Below, one piece after another: positions 8,592 through 17,903 of a stretch of DNA of 64,000 nt (the stretch's first letter is position 1; each line of letters begins with the position of its first letter). The notes below the pieces were generated by a model. That model worked only from the letters and a program-made list of their open reading frames with translations. It was not told where the DNA came from and did not search any database. This DNA is from Ichthyenterobacterium magnum (GTDB taxonomy: Bacteria; Bacteroidota; Bacteroidia; Flavobacteriales; Flavobacteriaceae). The stretch lies in contig NZ_RAQJ01000005.1 of the NCBI RefSeq assembly GCF_003610635.1, forward strand, positions 1-64,000, given 5' to 3'. Position numbers and translations under genes: made by a program.

Positions 8592-11138
8592 TTAAAATTG
8601 TTGTCCAATTATAAAGTGGGTTTCCCATCCATTTTTCATTGTTTGCCCAGGAAGCGCATCGAATCCGTGACCAAAATCAATTCCTAATAAACCAAAAGCT
8701 GGCATAAATATTCTAATCCCTAAACCTGCAGAGCGACTTATGTCAAATGGGTTATAGTCTCTAAAATTATCAAATGATGCACCACCTTCTAAAAACCCTA
8801 AAGCATAAATTTTTGCTTGAGCACCTAGTGTAATTGGGTAACGTAACTCTAATGAGAATTTGTTGTAAATAGTACCACCATCTTGAGACGATAATGATTG
8901 ATTTGGATAACCACGTAATTGAATAACTTCTCTACCATCTAGAGAATAGTTTCCTAAACCATCACCACCTATAAAGAAACGCTCGAAAGGAATTATACCT
9001 CTATCATTATTATAAGCACCTAAAAATCCAAATTCAACACCAGATTTAATGATTAAGTTTTCTACAATTTTTGTGTACCAATCACCTTTAAATTTTACTT
9101 TGTAAAACTCTAACCAATTGTAACGCTCTTGGTCTATTTCTCCAATTCGAGTAAAATCATCTGTATCTCTTGGGTCTAAACTTTCTCTTTCTTCTTTTAA
9201 CGCTTTGTAATCTACGTTGTTAAATAATGAATATGGGAAAGACATTTTTGCACTAATAGAAAAACTAGATCCGCCAGTTGGATATATTGGGTCTGTGTAT
9301 GTGTTACTTCGACTTAAACCAACAGTATATGATAAATTGTTTGAGTAGCCATTACCAAATGTAAATAGACCTGTATTATAATTTTTTAAATCATAATGTT
9401 GAAAACTTACAGATTGCGATAAAGTAAAATAATCATCCGGTACAGATAAACGTTTTGCTAACCCAACTGAGATTCCAGTAATATTAAAACGTCTGTCTTT
9501 GTCTGCATTTCTGCTTACTGGGTCATATAAAAATTGTTTAGTATGTGATAAAGAAGTTGATAATTGTACTGGGCGTTTGCCTCCTAACCAAGGTTCTGAA
9601 AATGAAAAACTATATGTTTGAAAAAATCTTGATGCTTGAAGTCTTAATGCAAGTTTTTGACCGTCACCAGAAGGGATTGGCTTATAGGCTTCTTTTTTAA
9701 AGATATCTTTAATAGAAAAATTATTAAATGATAAACCTAATGTACCAATAAAACCACCACCGCCATAACCACCTTGTAGTTCTATTTGACTTGCACCACG
9801 CTCAACAACAGAGTACTCCATGTCAACAGTACCTTCATTAGGGTTAAAGTTTTTAAAATCTGGTGTAATTTGTTGAGCATCAAAAAAGCCAAGTTGACCA
9901 AGCTCTCTAACCGTTCTAATTACATTACTCTTTCTGTATAGTTGACCTGGTTTTGTTCTTAATTCTCTATAGATAACATGGTCATTTGTTTTGTCATTTC
10001 CTTTTACAGTAACGTTGTTAAAGTATGCCGGTTTACCTTCAGAAATTCTAATTTCCATGTCAATTACATTACCGTCTGCGCTAACTTCAACAGGATTAAT
10101 AGTAGAAAACAGATATCCAGTATCTTGGTACATGTTAGTAAGATCTACAGCATCTGGTTTAGAATCGTCAGCAATTCTTTTTCTTAATTCTACACCATTA
10201 TAAGTAGCGCCTTCTTTGATTCTTAAAACACTATGTAATTGCTGATCTGTATAAACGCTATTACCAACAAAAGTTATTTTACCAAATTTATATTGTTCTC
10301 CTTCTTCTAAATTAATATTTAAGGTAATGGTCTTGTCATCTTTTTTAATAATAGTATCAGATATAATTCTAGCATCTCTATAGCCATTCTCTTTATACTT
10401 ATCTATGATGCTTACTAAATCTTCTTTAAAGTCGTTTCTTATATATTTAGAGCGTTTTAAAATACGAATAGGGTTTTTTTGCTTTGTGTTTTTCATGGCT
10501 TTTCTAAGTTTTTTATCTGAAAGCTTTTCGTTGCCATTAAATACTATTTTATCAATTTTTACTTTTTCGCCTTTGTCTATGTAAACTAACATGTTTACTC
10601 TACTTTTTTCAATAGAATCATTAGTTACCTCAGAAGTGTTAACTGTTACTTTAGAGTTAAGATAACCTTCTTTTTTATATTTATTTGTAAGGTAGTTTCT
10701 TGTTGTTGTAATTAGGTTTTCTGTTACTTTCGCTCCTTTGTCTAGCTTATTTTCTTTGATTAAAATTTCTTTTTTAGATTTTTTTATACCCTCAATAGTA
10801 ACGTTGTTTAATTCAGGAAGATCAATTAAATTAATTTCTAAGAAAGCTTTACCATCTTCGGCTTTAGTTAAGTATATGTCAATACTGCTAAATAAATTTG
10901 AGTTCCATAGCTTTTTTATGGCATTACTAACTTTTTCACCAGGTATTACAACAGTTTGTCCTTTCTTTAAACCAGAATATGTTATAACGGTTTGTGAACT
11001 AAATGAAGTGTTGCCTGTTACTGTGATATCCTCAATAACGTAAGATTTCCCATTATTAAATTTTGTTTCTTGAGCAATTAAGATGTTAGAAAAAATAAAA
11101 ATTAATGCAAAAAGTAGGGAGTTAATGTATGTTTTCAA
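8592..11138 (-). CDS. bamA: Outer membrane protein assembly factor BamA
   Basis: The core of the outer-membrane protein insertion machine. An ATG at 11177 would overlap uppS by 29 bp; a TTG at 11138 opens directly onto a good signal peptide (MKTYINSLLFALIFIFSNIL) 10 bp after the uppS stop and is preferred, giving 848 aa. Five POTRA domains fill about 25-460 (the first begins YVIEDITVTGN), followed by the Omp85 barrel with the conserved GGDGLGNYSLDGREVIQLRG region and a terminal Phe. Two ompH chaperone genes follow downstream. Confidence 0.95.
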   Translation of the reverse strand: MKTYINSLLFALIFIFSNILIAQETKFNNGKSYVIEDITVTGNTSFSSQTVITYSGLKKGQTVVIPGEKVSNAIKKLWNSNLFSSIDIYLTKAEDGKAFLEINLIDLPELNNVTIEGIKKSKKEILIKENKLDKGAKVTENLITTTRNYLTNKYKKEGYLNSKVTVNTSEVTNDSIEKSRVNMLVYIDKGEKVKIDKIVFNGNEKLSDKKLRKAMKNTKQKNPIRILKRSKYIRNDFKEDLVSIIDKYKENGYRDARIISDTIIKKDDKTITLNINLEEGEQYKFGKITFVGNSVYTDQQLHSVLRIKEGATYNGVELRKRIADDSKPDAVDLTNMYQDTGYLFSTINPVEVSADGNVIDMEIRISEGKPAYFNNVTVKGNDKTNDHVIYRELRTKPGQLYRKSNVIRTVRELGQLGFFDAQQITPDFKNFNPNEGTVDMEYSVVERGASQIELQGGYGGGGFIGTLGLSFNNFSIKDIFKKEAYKPIPSGDGQKLALRLQASRFFQTYSFSFSEPWLGGKRPVQLSTSLSHTKQFLYDPVSRNADKDRRFNITGISVGLAKRLSVPDDYFTLSQSVSFQHYDLKNYNTGLFTFGNGYSNNLSYTVGLSRSNTYTDPIYPTGGSSFSISAKMSFPYSLFNNVDYKALKEERESLDPRDTDDFTRIGEIDQERYNWLEFYKVKFKGDWYTKIVENLIIKSGVEFGFLGAYNNDRGIIPFERFFIGGDGLGNYSLDGREVIQLRGYPNQSLSSQDGGTIYNKFSLELRYPITLGAQAKIYALGFLEGGASFDNFRDYNPFDISRSAGLGIRIFMPAFGLLGIDFGHGFDALPGQTMKNGWETHFIIGQQF

Positions 11139-11148
11139 AAGTATGTTG

Positions 11149-11889
11149 TTAGCTAAGTTGTTCACTTGTTTTTCCAAATCGTCGTTCTCTATTTTGATAA
11201 GCTATCAAAGCTTTATATAAGTCCTGTTTTTTAAAATCAGGCCATAAAATATCTGTAAAATATAATTCGGCATAAGCAATTTGCCATAAAAGAAAATTAC
11301 TTATACGTTTTTCACCACTAGTTCTTATTAATAAATCAACATCTGGTAAATTTCGCGTGTAAAGATGCTTATTTATAATTGATTCGTCAATGTTTTCTAC
11401 AGAAATTATATTATTTTTAACTTTATTAGTTAATTCTTTTATAACGTTAACTATTTCTTCCCTAGAACCATAGCTTAGAGCAAGAGTTAGCGTCATATGT
11501 GTGTTGTTTTTTGTTTTATCTATAACCTCAAGTAGCTCTACTTGTGCTTTTTTTGGTAGGTCATTAAGATTGCCAATAGCATTTAGCTTTATATTGTTGT
11601 CTTGAAGTGTTTTAATTTCTTTTTTTAGGGACTTTACTAAAAGTTTCATTAACGTTTGAACTTCTAATTTAGGTCTATTCCAGTTTTCTGTAGAAAACGC
11701 ATAAAGTGTTAAGTGTTTTATGCCAATTTCTGCACAAGCCTCAACAGTGTCTCTAACAGATTTAGTTCCGTTTTCATGACCAATTGCTCTGAGCATTCCT
11801 TTTTGTTTTGCCCAACGACCATTACCATCCATTATAATTGCTAAATGAACTGGTAATCTGTCTTTTTGTATTTGGTCTTTTATATTCAT
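11149..11889 (-). CDS. uppS: Isoprenyl transferase (undecaprenyl diphosphate synthase)
   Basis: Makes the C55 lipid carrier for peptidoglycan and other glycans. The start at 11889 (MNIKDQIQK) is chosen over an in-frame ATG at 11922 because it lies 1 bp after the upstream stop and gives the usual 246 aa. The catalytic signature HLAIIMDGNGRWAKQ has the essential Asp near residue 22, and the C-terminal RTSGEKRISNFLLWQ and RERRFGK motifs are intact. It belongs to the DUF6089-uppS-bamA-ompH operon. Confidence 0.96.
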   Translation of the reverse strand: MNIKDQIQKDRLPVHLAIIMDGNGRWAKQKGMLRAIGHENGTKSVRDTVEACAEIGIKHLTLYAFSTENWNRPKLEVQTLMKLLVKSLKKEIKTLQDNNIKLNAIGNLNDLPKKAQVELLEVIDKTKNNTHMTLTLALSYGSREEIVNVIKELTNKVKNNIISVENIDESIINKHLYTRNLPDVDLLIRTSGEKRISNFLLWQIAYAELYFTDILWPDFKKQDLYKALIAYQNRERRFGKTSEQLS

Positions 11890-11890
11890 T

Positions 11891-12580
11891 TTAAAAATTA
11901 CAATAACATGGCTTTTTACCAAATGTATAGGTTAATGTAAAGCCAGAAAACACATACCAATCATTACTATTGGTGTTACCAAAGCTTAAAGATTCTCTAA
12001 ACTCAGCATCTGGAACACTGCCATCAATCTCATCTGAAAATGTATAGCGAGCACCAATTTCTGCTCCTAAAATAATATGGTTAGTAATTGTGGTTTTAAA
12101 GCCTAATACCATTGGAATGCCAAATGCCCAACTGTTAGTGTCTTCTGAAGTATATCTACCTGTTGAACTAAAGAAATAATTATCATGTTTAGCTGCAGTA
12201 ATGCCAGTATATAAATAAGGTGTTGACTTATTGCCATTGCCGTGTAAGTTAAAATCGAAGAATGTAAATTCCATTCCAGCAGATATTTCTAGTAAACTAG
12301 TATCGAAACTATAACCTCTTTCTACTCGTCTTGGATCATCTGATTTACTATCTTTTCCTTCTAAATCGGCATATATTATAGAGACTCTCCAAGAATGTCT
12401 TGGACTTCTATTCCATTTTAAAATTAGACCTAAAGCAGGACTGTTAGGCGAAATGTAATTTGTGGCACCTACATCACCAATAAAATTGCTTCCACCAGCA
12501 AAACCACCAATTTCATAGATTTGAGATTGAGCAGTTTGTGATAAAACCATACTAAATAAAAATAAGATTAAATACCTCAT
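11891..12580 (-). CDS. DUF6089 family outer membrane beta-barrel protein
   Basis: Encodes 229 aa with a signal peptide (1-19, cleavage before QIYEIG). The opening YEIGGFAGGSNFIGDVGATN and the alternating hydrophobic strands are typical of DUF6089, a small outer-membrane barrel found in Bacteroidota directly upstream of uppS and bamA. The C terminus is Cys-containing (KKPCYCNF), a common variant. Function is unknown; the tight coupling to uppS (1 bp) and bamA suggests a link to envelope assembly. Confidence 0.85.
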   Translation of the reverse strand: MRYLILFLFSMVLSQTAQSQIYEIGGFAGGSNFIGDVGATNYISPNSPALGLILKWNRSPRHSWRVSIIYADLEGKDSKSDDPRRVERGYSFDTSLLEISAGMEFTFFDFNLHGNGNKSTPYLYTGITAAKHDNYFFSSTGRYTSEDTNSWAFGIPMVLGFKTTITNHIILGAEIGARYTFSDEIDGSVPDAEFRESLSFGNTNSNDWYVFSGFTLTYTFGKKPCYCNF

Positions 12581-12679
12581 AAATTTTTAAAAGTTTGCAA
12601 ATATAATAAATATGATTTGCCTATTATAATTTGAGGCAAATTGTATTACAGATAAACAGTATTTATAGGGTTTTATTGT

Positions 12680-13564
12680 CTAATTGCGTCTGTCTTCGCC
12701 CCAAAGCATTTTTTTACGGAGCGTGTCGATAAAACTTTCGTGAGTTAATTCAATCATTTTTATATTAAAATCTGCTTTTTTAATTGTTACAATGGTTGAG
12801 TTGTGCAAAGTGGCAATTCTTGAATCTAAGGAAATTAAATAGTGCTCTTCACGACCATCAATTTTTAGACGGATTTCTGTATCATCTGGTATAACAAAAG
12901 GTCTTGCATTAAGATTATGAGGAGCAATAGGCGTAATAACAAAATTGTTGGCATCTGGAGTAATAACTGGGCCACCACAACTTAAAGAGTATCCTGTAGA
13001 TCCTGTTGGAGTAGAAATAATTAAGCCATCTGCCCAATATGAAGTAAGGTATTCGTTATTTAAATGTGTTTCAACCGTAATCATTGAGGTTGTATTCTTT
13101 CTGCTTACTGCAATTTCGTTAAGTGCAAAATTAGTTTCTAATAGGTCTTCATTTTCAGGCTGAGTTTCTACACATAAAAGTGTCCGTTCAGTAGTTTTGT
13201 AGTCGCCATTTAAAATATCATCTATAGCGGCTTCAATTTGATTATTCTGTATAGTTGCTAAAAACCCTAAGCGTCCTGTATTAATTCCTACTATTGGTAT
13301 TGATAAATCTCTAACATGTGTTATTGCTCTTAAAATGGTTCCGTCGCCACCGATGCTAATTAATAAATCGTAGGTATTATCTAAAGTTTTAAATGTTTTA
13401 AATGGTGTGTTAGTTATAGAAATACTTGATTTGTTTTTAACCATATTGAAAAAATCATTTTCAATGTAAACACTAACATTTTTAGATGCTAAAAAGTTAA
13501 GAAGAGTATCAATGCTCGATTGTGTATTGTTGTGGTAATATTGTCCGTAGATAGCTATTTTCAT
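12680..13564 (-). CDS. nadK: NAD kinase
   Basis: Encodes 294 aa, the normal length. It phosphorylates NAD to NADP in the cytoplasm. The diagnostic GGDG loop is at 72-75 (ISIGGDGTILRA), followed by the NTGRLGFLA motif and the PTGSTGYSLS region that binds NAD. It starts 1 bp after the CBS-domain gene stop, so the two are cotranscribed. Confidence 0.96.
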   Translation of the reverse strand: MKIAIYGQYYHNNTQSSIDTLLNFLASKNVSVYIENDFFNMVKNKSSISITNTPFKTFKTLDNTYDLLISIGGDGTILRAITHVRDLSIPIVGINTGRLGFLATIQNNQIEAAIDDILNGDYKTTERTLLCVETQPENEDLLETNFALNEIAVSRKNTTSMITVETHLNNEYLTSYWADGLIISTPTGSTGYSLSCGGPVITPDANNFVITPIAPHNLNARPFVIPDDTEIRLKIDGREEHYLISLDSRIATLHNSTIVTIKKADFNIKMIELTHESFIDTLRKKMLWGEDRRN

Positions 13565-13565
13565 G

Positions 13566-14222
13566 TTACATATTAAGGTATTTTCTTAAATACTCAGAGC
13601 GATCTTTAAGGTTTTCAATGTAAGTATCTTCTTCATGTCCAGAAACAATATTATAGCTATAACGTCTAAAAGTTTGTATGACATCATTTAAACCAGTGTT
13701 GCCAATTTTTAGTGTTATTTGTACCACATCACTTTCAATTTTTGAAATAAAAGCACCTAAAAATTTAGCGTCGTTAGATTCTACAATCTGACTTATCTCA
13801 CTAAATGAATAATCTTGTAATCCTTTTTCAACAATTAAAATACCACCAGGTTCTGAGAAAAATGGTGTTTGATTAAATAAACCAATAATATCATTAAGCT
13901 CATAATAGCCTAAATATGTATTCTTACTACTTAAAACAGGCATTATATTGGTTGAGTTTTGAGCAAAAGCTTCTAAGACATCCAACCAATTTGTGTTGGA
14001 TCTAACAAAAAAATCTTCAATAGCATAATTGCATTCAGCTATAGAAATATTATTATCAAAACAATGTGCATCAGTTTCTGATACACAACCTAAATACATA
14101 CCATCTTTTTTGATAGGAATATGAGAATAAGTCAATTCATTAAAAAGTAATTTTAACTCACTTATTTTATCGTCAATTGTAAGTGGTTTTATATCGTTTA
14201 TTATAAAATGTTGTAATGGCAT
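13566..14222 (-). CDS. CBS domain-containing protein
   Basis: Encodes 218 aa. Residues about 1-125 contain a pair of CBS-like modules (LTYSHIPIKKDGMYLGCVSETD and the later NIMPVLSSKNTYLGYYEL segment). The remaining part (about 130-218) resembles an ACT-like small regulatory fold, but this is tentative. CBS pairs usually bind adenine nucleotides. It starts the operon with nadK (1 bp gap), which would fit adenylate or NAD sensing, but no target is shown by the sequence. Confidence 0.8.
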   Translation of the reverse strand: MPLQHFIINDIKPLTIDDKISELKLLFNELTYSHIPIKKDGMYLGCVSETDAHCFDNNISIAECNYAIEDFFVRSNTNWLDVLEAFAQNSTNIMPVLSSKNTYLGYYELNDIIGLFNQTPFFSEPGGILIVEKGLQDYSFSEISQIVESNDAKFLGAFISKIESDVVQITLKIGNTGLNDVIQTFRRYSYNIVSGHEEDTYIENLKDRSEYLRKYLNM

Positions 14223-14309
14223 AATACTTCTATATCTCTTGCAAATTAATTAAAAATAACTACAAAATGCATCTTCTACTTTGTATTTTTGTACTTTAAA
14301 AAATGCTAT

Positions 14310-15023
14310 ATGTCTAAGTTAAGTGTAAATATCAATAAGATTGCAACGTTAAGAAATTCTAGAGGAGGCAATGTTCCAAATTTAATTCAATTTGCAAGAG
14401 ATATTCAAAATTTTGGTGCTCAAGGTGTAACGATTCATCCAAGACCAGACGAGAGACATATTCGCTATCAAGATGTTTACGATTTAAAACCTGTTGTGCA
14501 TACCGAGTATAATATAGAAGGTAATCCAATACAACAATTTATAGATATGGTTTTAGAAGTAAAACCTACGCAAGTAACTTTGGTGCCAGATGCAGAAGAC
14601 GCTATAACAAGCAATGCAGGTTGGGATACTATAAAACATAAGGATTATTTGATTGATGTTATTAAAGCTTTTAAACAAAACGGAATTAGAACCTCAATAT
14701 TTGTAGATCCAGAGGTTAAGCAAATTGAAGGAGCGAAAGCTACCGGAACTGATCGTATTGAACTATATACAGAAGCTTTTGCGCATCAATATGGCTTGGG
14801 AAATAAAGACGCTATAGTACCTTATACAAAATGTGCGGAATTAGCCAATGAACTTGAACTAGGAATTAATGCAGGACACGATTTGTCTTTAGAAAACATT
14901 AAGTTTTTTAAAGACCATATTCCAGGATTATTGGAGGTTTCAATAGGTCACGCTTTAATTTCTGAAAGTTTATACTTAGGTATCGAAAATGTAATTCAAA
15001 TGTATCTTCATAAATTAAAATAA
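14310..15023 (+). CDS. pdxJ: Pyridoxine 5'-phosphate synthase
   Basis: Condenses 1-deoxyxylulose 5-phosphate with 3-amino-2-oxopropyl phosphate in the DXP-dependent vitamin B6 pathway. The ATG at 14310 (MSKLSVNINKIATLRNSRGG) is preferred to one at 14289 because the usual N terminus starts there; this gives 237 aa, the family length. TIM-barrel motifs HPRPDERHIR, TLVPD and GINAGHDL are intact. The stop codon overlaps the start of the next gene by one base. Confidence 0.95.
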   Translation: MSKLSVNINKIATLRNSRGGNVPNLIQFARDIQNFGAQGVTIHPRPDERHIRYQDVYDLKPVVHTEYNIEGNPIQQFIDMVLEVKPTQVTLVPDAEDAITSNAGWDTIKHKDYLIDVIKAFKQNGIRTSIFVDPEVKQIEGAKATGTDRIELYTEAFAHQYGLGNKDAIVPYTKCAELANELELGINAGHDLSLENIKFFKDHIPGLLEVSIGHALISESLYLGIENVIQMYLHKLK

Positions 15024-15790
15024 TGCATTTACATTCAAATATATTTGGAGAAGGTCAGGCTTTTGTAATTCTTCATGGGTTTTTAGGCATGAGTGATAAT
15101 TGGAAAACACTTGGTAAAAAGTTTAGCGAACAAAACCTAGAAGTGCATTTAATAGATCAGCGTAATCATGGGCGTAGTTTTCATGACCAAACCTTTAACT
15201 ATGAGGTTTTAGTAGAGGATTTAAAAACGTATTGTAATGAGCATAGTTTAAAAGACATCATTCTTCTTGGACATTCTATGGGAGGAAAAACTGCAATGTT
15301 GTTTGCTACAGAATATCCAGAATTAGTTTCAAAATTAATTGTCGCAGATATTTCTCCACGATTTTATCCAATACATCATGATGCTATATTAGAAGGCTTA
15401 AGCGCATTAGATTTTAATGTATTAAAAAGTAGAGGAGAAGCAGACAAAGTGTTGTCAAATTATGTTTCTGAAGTTGGGACACGTATGTTTTTACTTAAAA
15501 ATTTATATTGGATAGAGAAAGGGCAATTAGCATTACGTATTAATCTAGATGTGCTAAAAGATAATGTTGCAGAAGTTGGTGAAGCCTTGCCAATACATGC
15601 AAAATTTAACAAGCCAACATTGTTTTTAAGAGGTGATAAGTCTGAGTATATTGCAGTAAGTGACGAAATACTTATAAACCGTCATTTTGCAAACTCAAGC
15701 ATTAAAACTATCAGTAATGCAGGCCATTGGTTGCATGCAGAAAACCCTGCTGATTTTTTCAATGAAGTTTTACATTTCATTACAGAATAG
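15023..15790 (+). CDS. Alpha/beta hydrolase (YbfF-like esterase)
   Basis: Encodes 255 aa. An alpha/beta hydrolase fold with oxyanion region LHGFLGMSDNW, nucleophile Ser85 in GHSMGG, an acidic residue in the FLRGDKSEY loop, and the catalytic His in GHWLHAENP near 235. The RNHGRS motif after strand 4 is characteristic of the YbfF group of small acyl-ester hydrolases. The substrate is not determined. It overlaps pdxJ by one base and shares its transcript. Confidence 0.88.
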   Translation: MHLHSNIFGEGQAFVILHGFLGMSDNWKTLGKKFSEQNLEVHLIDQRNHGRSFHDQTFNYEVLVEDLKTYCNEHSLKDIILLGHSMGGKTAMLFATEYPELVSKLIVADISPRFYPIHHDAILEGLSALDFNVLKSRGEADKVLSNYVSEVGTRMFLLKNLYWIEKGQLALRINLDVLKDNVAEVGEALPIHAKFNKPTLFLRGDKSEYIAVSDEILINRHFANSSIKTISNAGHWLHAENPADFFNEVLHFITE

Positions 15791-15816
15791 TATCTTTAGA
15801 TATAAATTTTATTATT

Positions 15817-16164
15817 ATGAAGCTAATAATTAGACTTTTATTAAATGCAGTTGCGGTTGTTGTTCTCTCTAAATTGTTAGATGGTATTTATGTAGACAGC
15901 TATACCACTGCAATAATAGTAGCTGTTGTATTATCTATATTAAATCTTTTAGTAAAACCAGTTTTAGTAATTTTAACACTACCAATTACTATTGTAACGC
16001 TAGGTTTATTTATGCTAGTTATAAATGCTCTTATTGTTTTATTAGCCGATAAACTAATTGATGGATTTTCTGTAAGCAGTATATGGATGGCAATGCTGTT
16101 TAGTATATTATTATGTGTACTCCAATCCATATTATATTCAGTTTTAAAAGCAGATAAGAAATAG
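15817..16164 (+). CDS. Phage holin family (DUF360-type) membrane protein
   Basis: Encodes 115 aa with four hydrophobic segments (about 3-22, 29-48, 55-78, 87-110) and almost no soluble part. The segment LNLLVKPVLVILTLPITIVT is the hallmark of this small inner-membrane family, often labelled holin family 4 superfamily. Chromosomal members are not linked to prophages and their function is unknown. Confidence 0.8.
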   Translation: MKLIIRLLLNAVAVVVLSKLLDGIYVDSYTTAIIVAVVLSILNLLVKPVLVILTLPITIVTLGLFMLVINALIVLLADKLIDGFSVSSIWMAMLFSILLCVLQSILYSVLKADKK

Positions 16165-16191
16165 ACTAATATTCACCAATTTAAAACCTTG

Positions 16192-16227
16192 TTGGGTTGC
16201 AAAAAAAGTTGTATTTTTGCAGCCCAA
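16192..16227 (+). promoter_or_regulatory. tig promoter region overlapped by a hairpin
   Basis: A -7 element TATTTTTG (16212-16219) with TTG 17 bp upstream (16192-16194) fits the Bacteroidota consensus. The same stretch is an inverted repeat: arms TTGGGTTGCAAAAA (16192-16205) and TTTTTGCAGCCCAA (16214-16227), 14 pairs with one G-T wobble and an 8-base loop. It may be an operator, or a terminator of the preceding operon, since the right arm has no following T run. Confidence 0.5.
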
Positions 16228-16332
16228 TTTTTATCGGTTCGTTTTATTTTTAATAGCGGTCAGATAGAATTCGTTAAATAGCCTTTTAGTTTAAAGGGAA
16301 ATTATAGGAAACTCATTTCATAGTATAGAATA

Positions 16333-17655
16333 ATGAATATTACAAGAGAAAACATTGATGCATTAAATGCAGTTGTAAAAGTAGATATCGCTAAAGAAGA
16401 TTATAGCGATAAAGTAGAGCAAATATTAACAGATTACCGTAAATCTGCAAATATTCCAGGTTTTAGAAAAGGTCATGTACCAATGTCTATGGTGAAGAAG
16501 CAATACGGAAAAGCCGTATTGGTAGATGAGGTTAATAAACTTTTGCAAGAAGCGTTAAACAAATATTTAACCGAAGAAAAGCTAGATGTTTTAGGTAATC
16601 CATTACCAAAACCACAAGATGATTTAGATTGGGATGCCGATGCGTTTTCATTTGAGTTCGAATTAGGATTAGCTCCTGAGTTTGAAGTAAACTTAAAAAG
16701 CAAAAAAGCAATCACACAATATAATATTGTTGCAGATGATAAAATGCTAGACAATCAAGTAGAGCATATCAGAAAACAATATGGTAAAATTGTTTCTGAA
16801 ACTGTAGTAGCAAAAGATTCAGAAATTACTGGTGTTTTTGAAAATGCAGAAAAAGAGATTAACAATTCAACGATGATTACGCTAGATAAGTTTAAAGGTA
16901 AAACTACCCAGAAACAATTTATTGGTGCTAAAGTTGGAGACGTTGTAACTTTAAAAACTAAAAAATTATTTAACGATGATCATGATTTAATGACCTTTTT
17001 AAAAGTGTCTCATGATGATGCTCATGGATTAGATATAGAAGTTAATTTTACAATAAACGAAATTAACTCAAGAGAATTAGCAGACTTAGATCAAGAATTA
17101 TTCGATAAGTTATTCGGAAAAGGAACTGTAACTTCTGTTACTGAGCTTAAAGAAAAAATTAAAGAAGATTCAGAAAAACAATTTGCACAACAAGGTGATC
17201 AAAAGTTATTAAATGATGTAACTGAGAGTTTGGTTGAAAACACAAAATTCGACTTACCAGCTTCATTTTTACAAAAATGGATGCAAACAGCAGGCGAAGA
17301 AGTTATTGATGCAGATCAAGCTAAAGAAGAATATGAAAAGTCTGAAAAAAGTATGCGTTACCAATTAATTGAAGGTAAATTAATTGAAAAACATGGTCTT
17401 CAAGTATCGTTTGACGATTTAAAAGCTCATGCTAGAGAAATGATAAAAGTACAAATGGCGCAGTTTGGTCAAATGAATTCTTCAGATGAAGAATTAGATG
17501 GCATTGCCTCAAGAATTTTATCGAATAAAGACGAAGTAAAACGTTTGTCTGAGCAGTTAATGAGTCAAAAATTATTAGACTTGTATAAAAAAGAAGCAAA
17601 CTTGAAAGTAAAAGAGATTACTTACGACGATTTTGTTAAAGAGTTTTACAGTTAA
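16333..17655 (+). CDS. tig: Trigger factor (ribosome-associated chaperone)
   Basis: Encodes 440 aa. It binds the ribosome exit site and shields nascent chains. The N-terminal ribosome-binding domain (1-115) contains the signature GFRKGHVPMSMVKKQYG; a divergent central PPIase-like domain follows (about 150-245), then the helical C-terminal chaperone domain (250-440). The FKBP part is poorly conserved, as is common in Bacteroidota. clpP and clpX follow downstream, the usual tig-clpP-clpX order, although a terminator and structured spacer separate tig from clpP here. Confidence 0.95.
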   Translation: MNITRENIDALNAVVKVDIAKEDYSDKVEQILTDYRKSANIPGFRKGHVPMSMVKKQYGKAVLVDEVNKLLQEALNKYLTEEKLDVLGNPLPKPQDDLDWDADAFSFEFELGLAPEFEVNLKSKKAITQYNIVADDKMLDNQVEHIRKQYGKIVSETVVAKDSEITGVFENAEKEINNSTMITLDKFKGKTTQKQFIGAKVGDVVTLKTKKLFNDDHDLMTFLKVSHDDAHGLDIEVNFTINEINSRELADLDQELFDKLFGKGTVTSVTELKEKIKEDSEKQFAQQGDQKLLNDVTESLVENTKFDLPASFLQKWMQTAGEEVIDADQAKEEYEKSEKSMRYQLIEGKLIEKHGLQVSFDDLKAHAREMIKVQMAQFGQMNSSDEELDGIASRILSNKDEVKRLSEQLMSQKLLDLYKKEANLKVKEITYDDFVKEFYS

Positions 17656-17813
17656 TACCAGTTGCTATTTAGCTTTGCTGTAAAGGAAAATGATGATTTT
17701 TATTTTATATGAAATATAAAAATAAAGCATAGCCTTAGTTACGGTTTCTTTTTCTATTGAAATAGAAAGTGAAAAGTGCGTTTTATTACTGTAAGCTTAA
17801 AGAGCAACTGGTA
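17656..17813. repeat. 158-bp region with terminal inverted repeats between tig and clpP (MITE-like)
   Basis: The ends are inverted copies: TACCAGTTGCT is perfect for 11 bp (17656-17666 against 17803-17813), and the similarity extends to about 28 bp with roughly 22 matches. Inside is an A/T hairpin near 17700-17730. No open frame of note and no clear target-site duplication. It could be a small non-autonomous element or a structured 3' UTR of tig. Confidence 0.4.
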
Positions 17814-17844
17814 TCGTCATTACATAATAAATTAGTATATTTAG

Positions 17845-17876
17845 AGCGTAAAACTGTACAGTTTTACGCTTTTTAT
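17845..17876 (+). terminator. Intrinsic terminator between tig and clpP
   Basis: A perfect 26-bp palindrome (17845-17870; arm AGCGTAAAACTGT) followed by TTTTATTT. It lies 34 bp upstream of the clpP start, so clpP either has a promoter inside this spacer or depends on readthrough. Confidence 0.75.
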
Positions 17877-17903
17877 TTAATATTAAATCATTCAAAAAAA
17901 TAT

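Noticed and set aside
17769-17903. N-terminal extension of ClpP by 45 residues.
   Set aside because: The stretch runs through a perfect hairpin terminator and does not resemble ClpP; the ATG at 17904 gives the normal N terminus.
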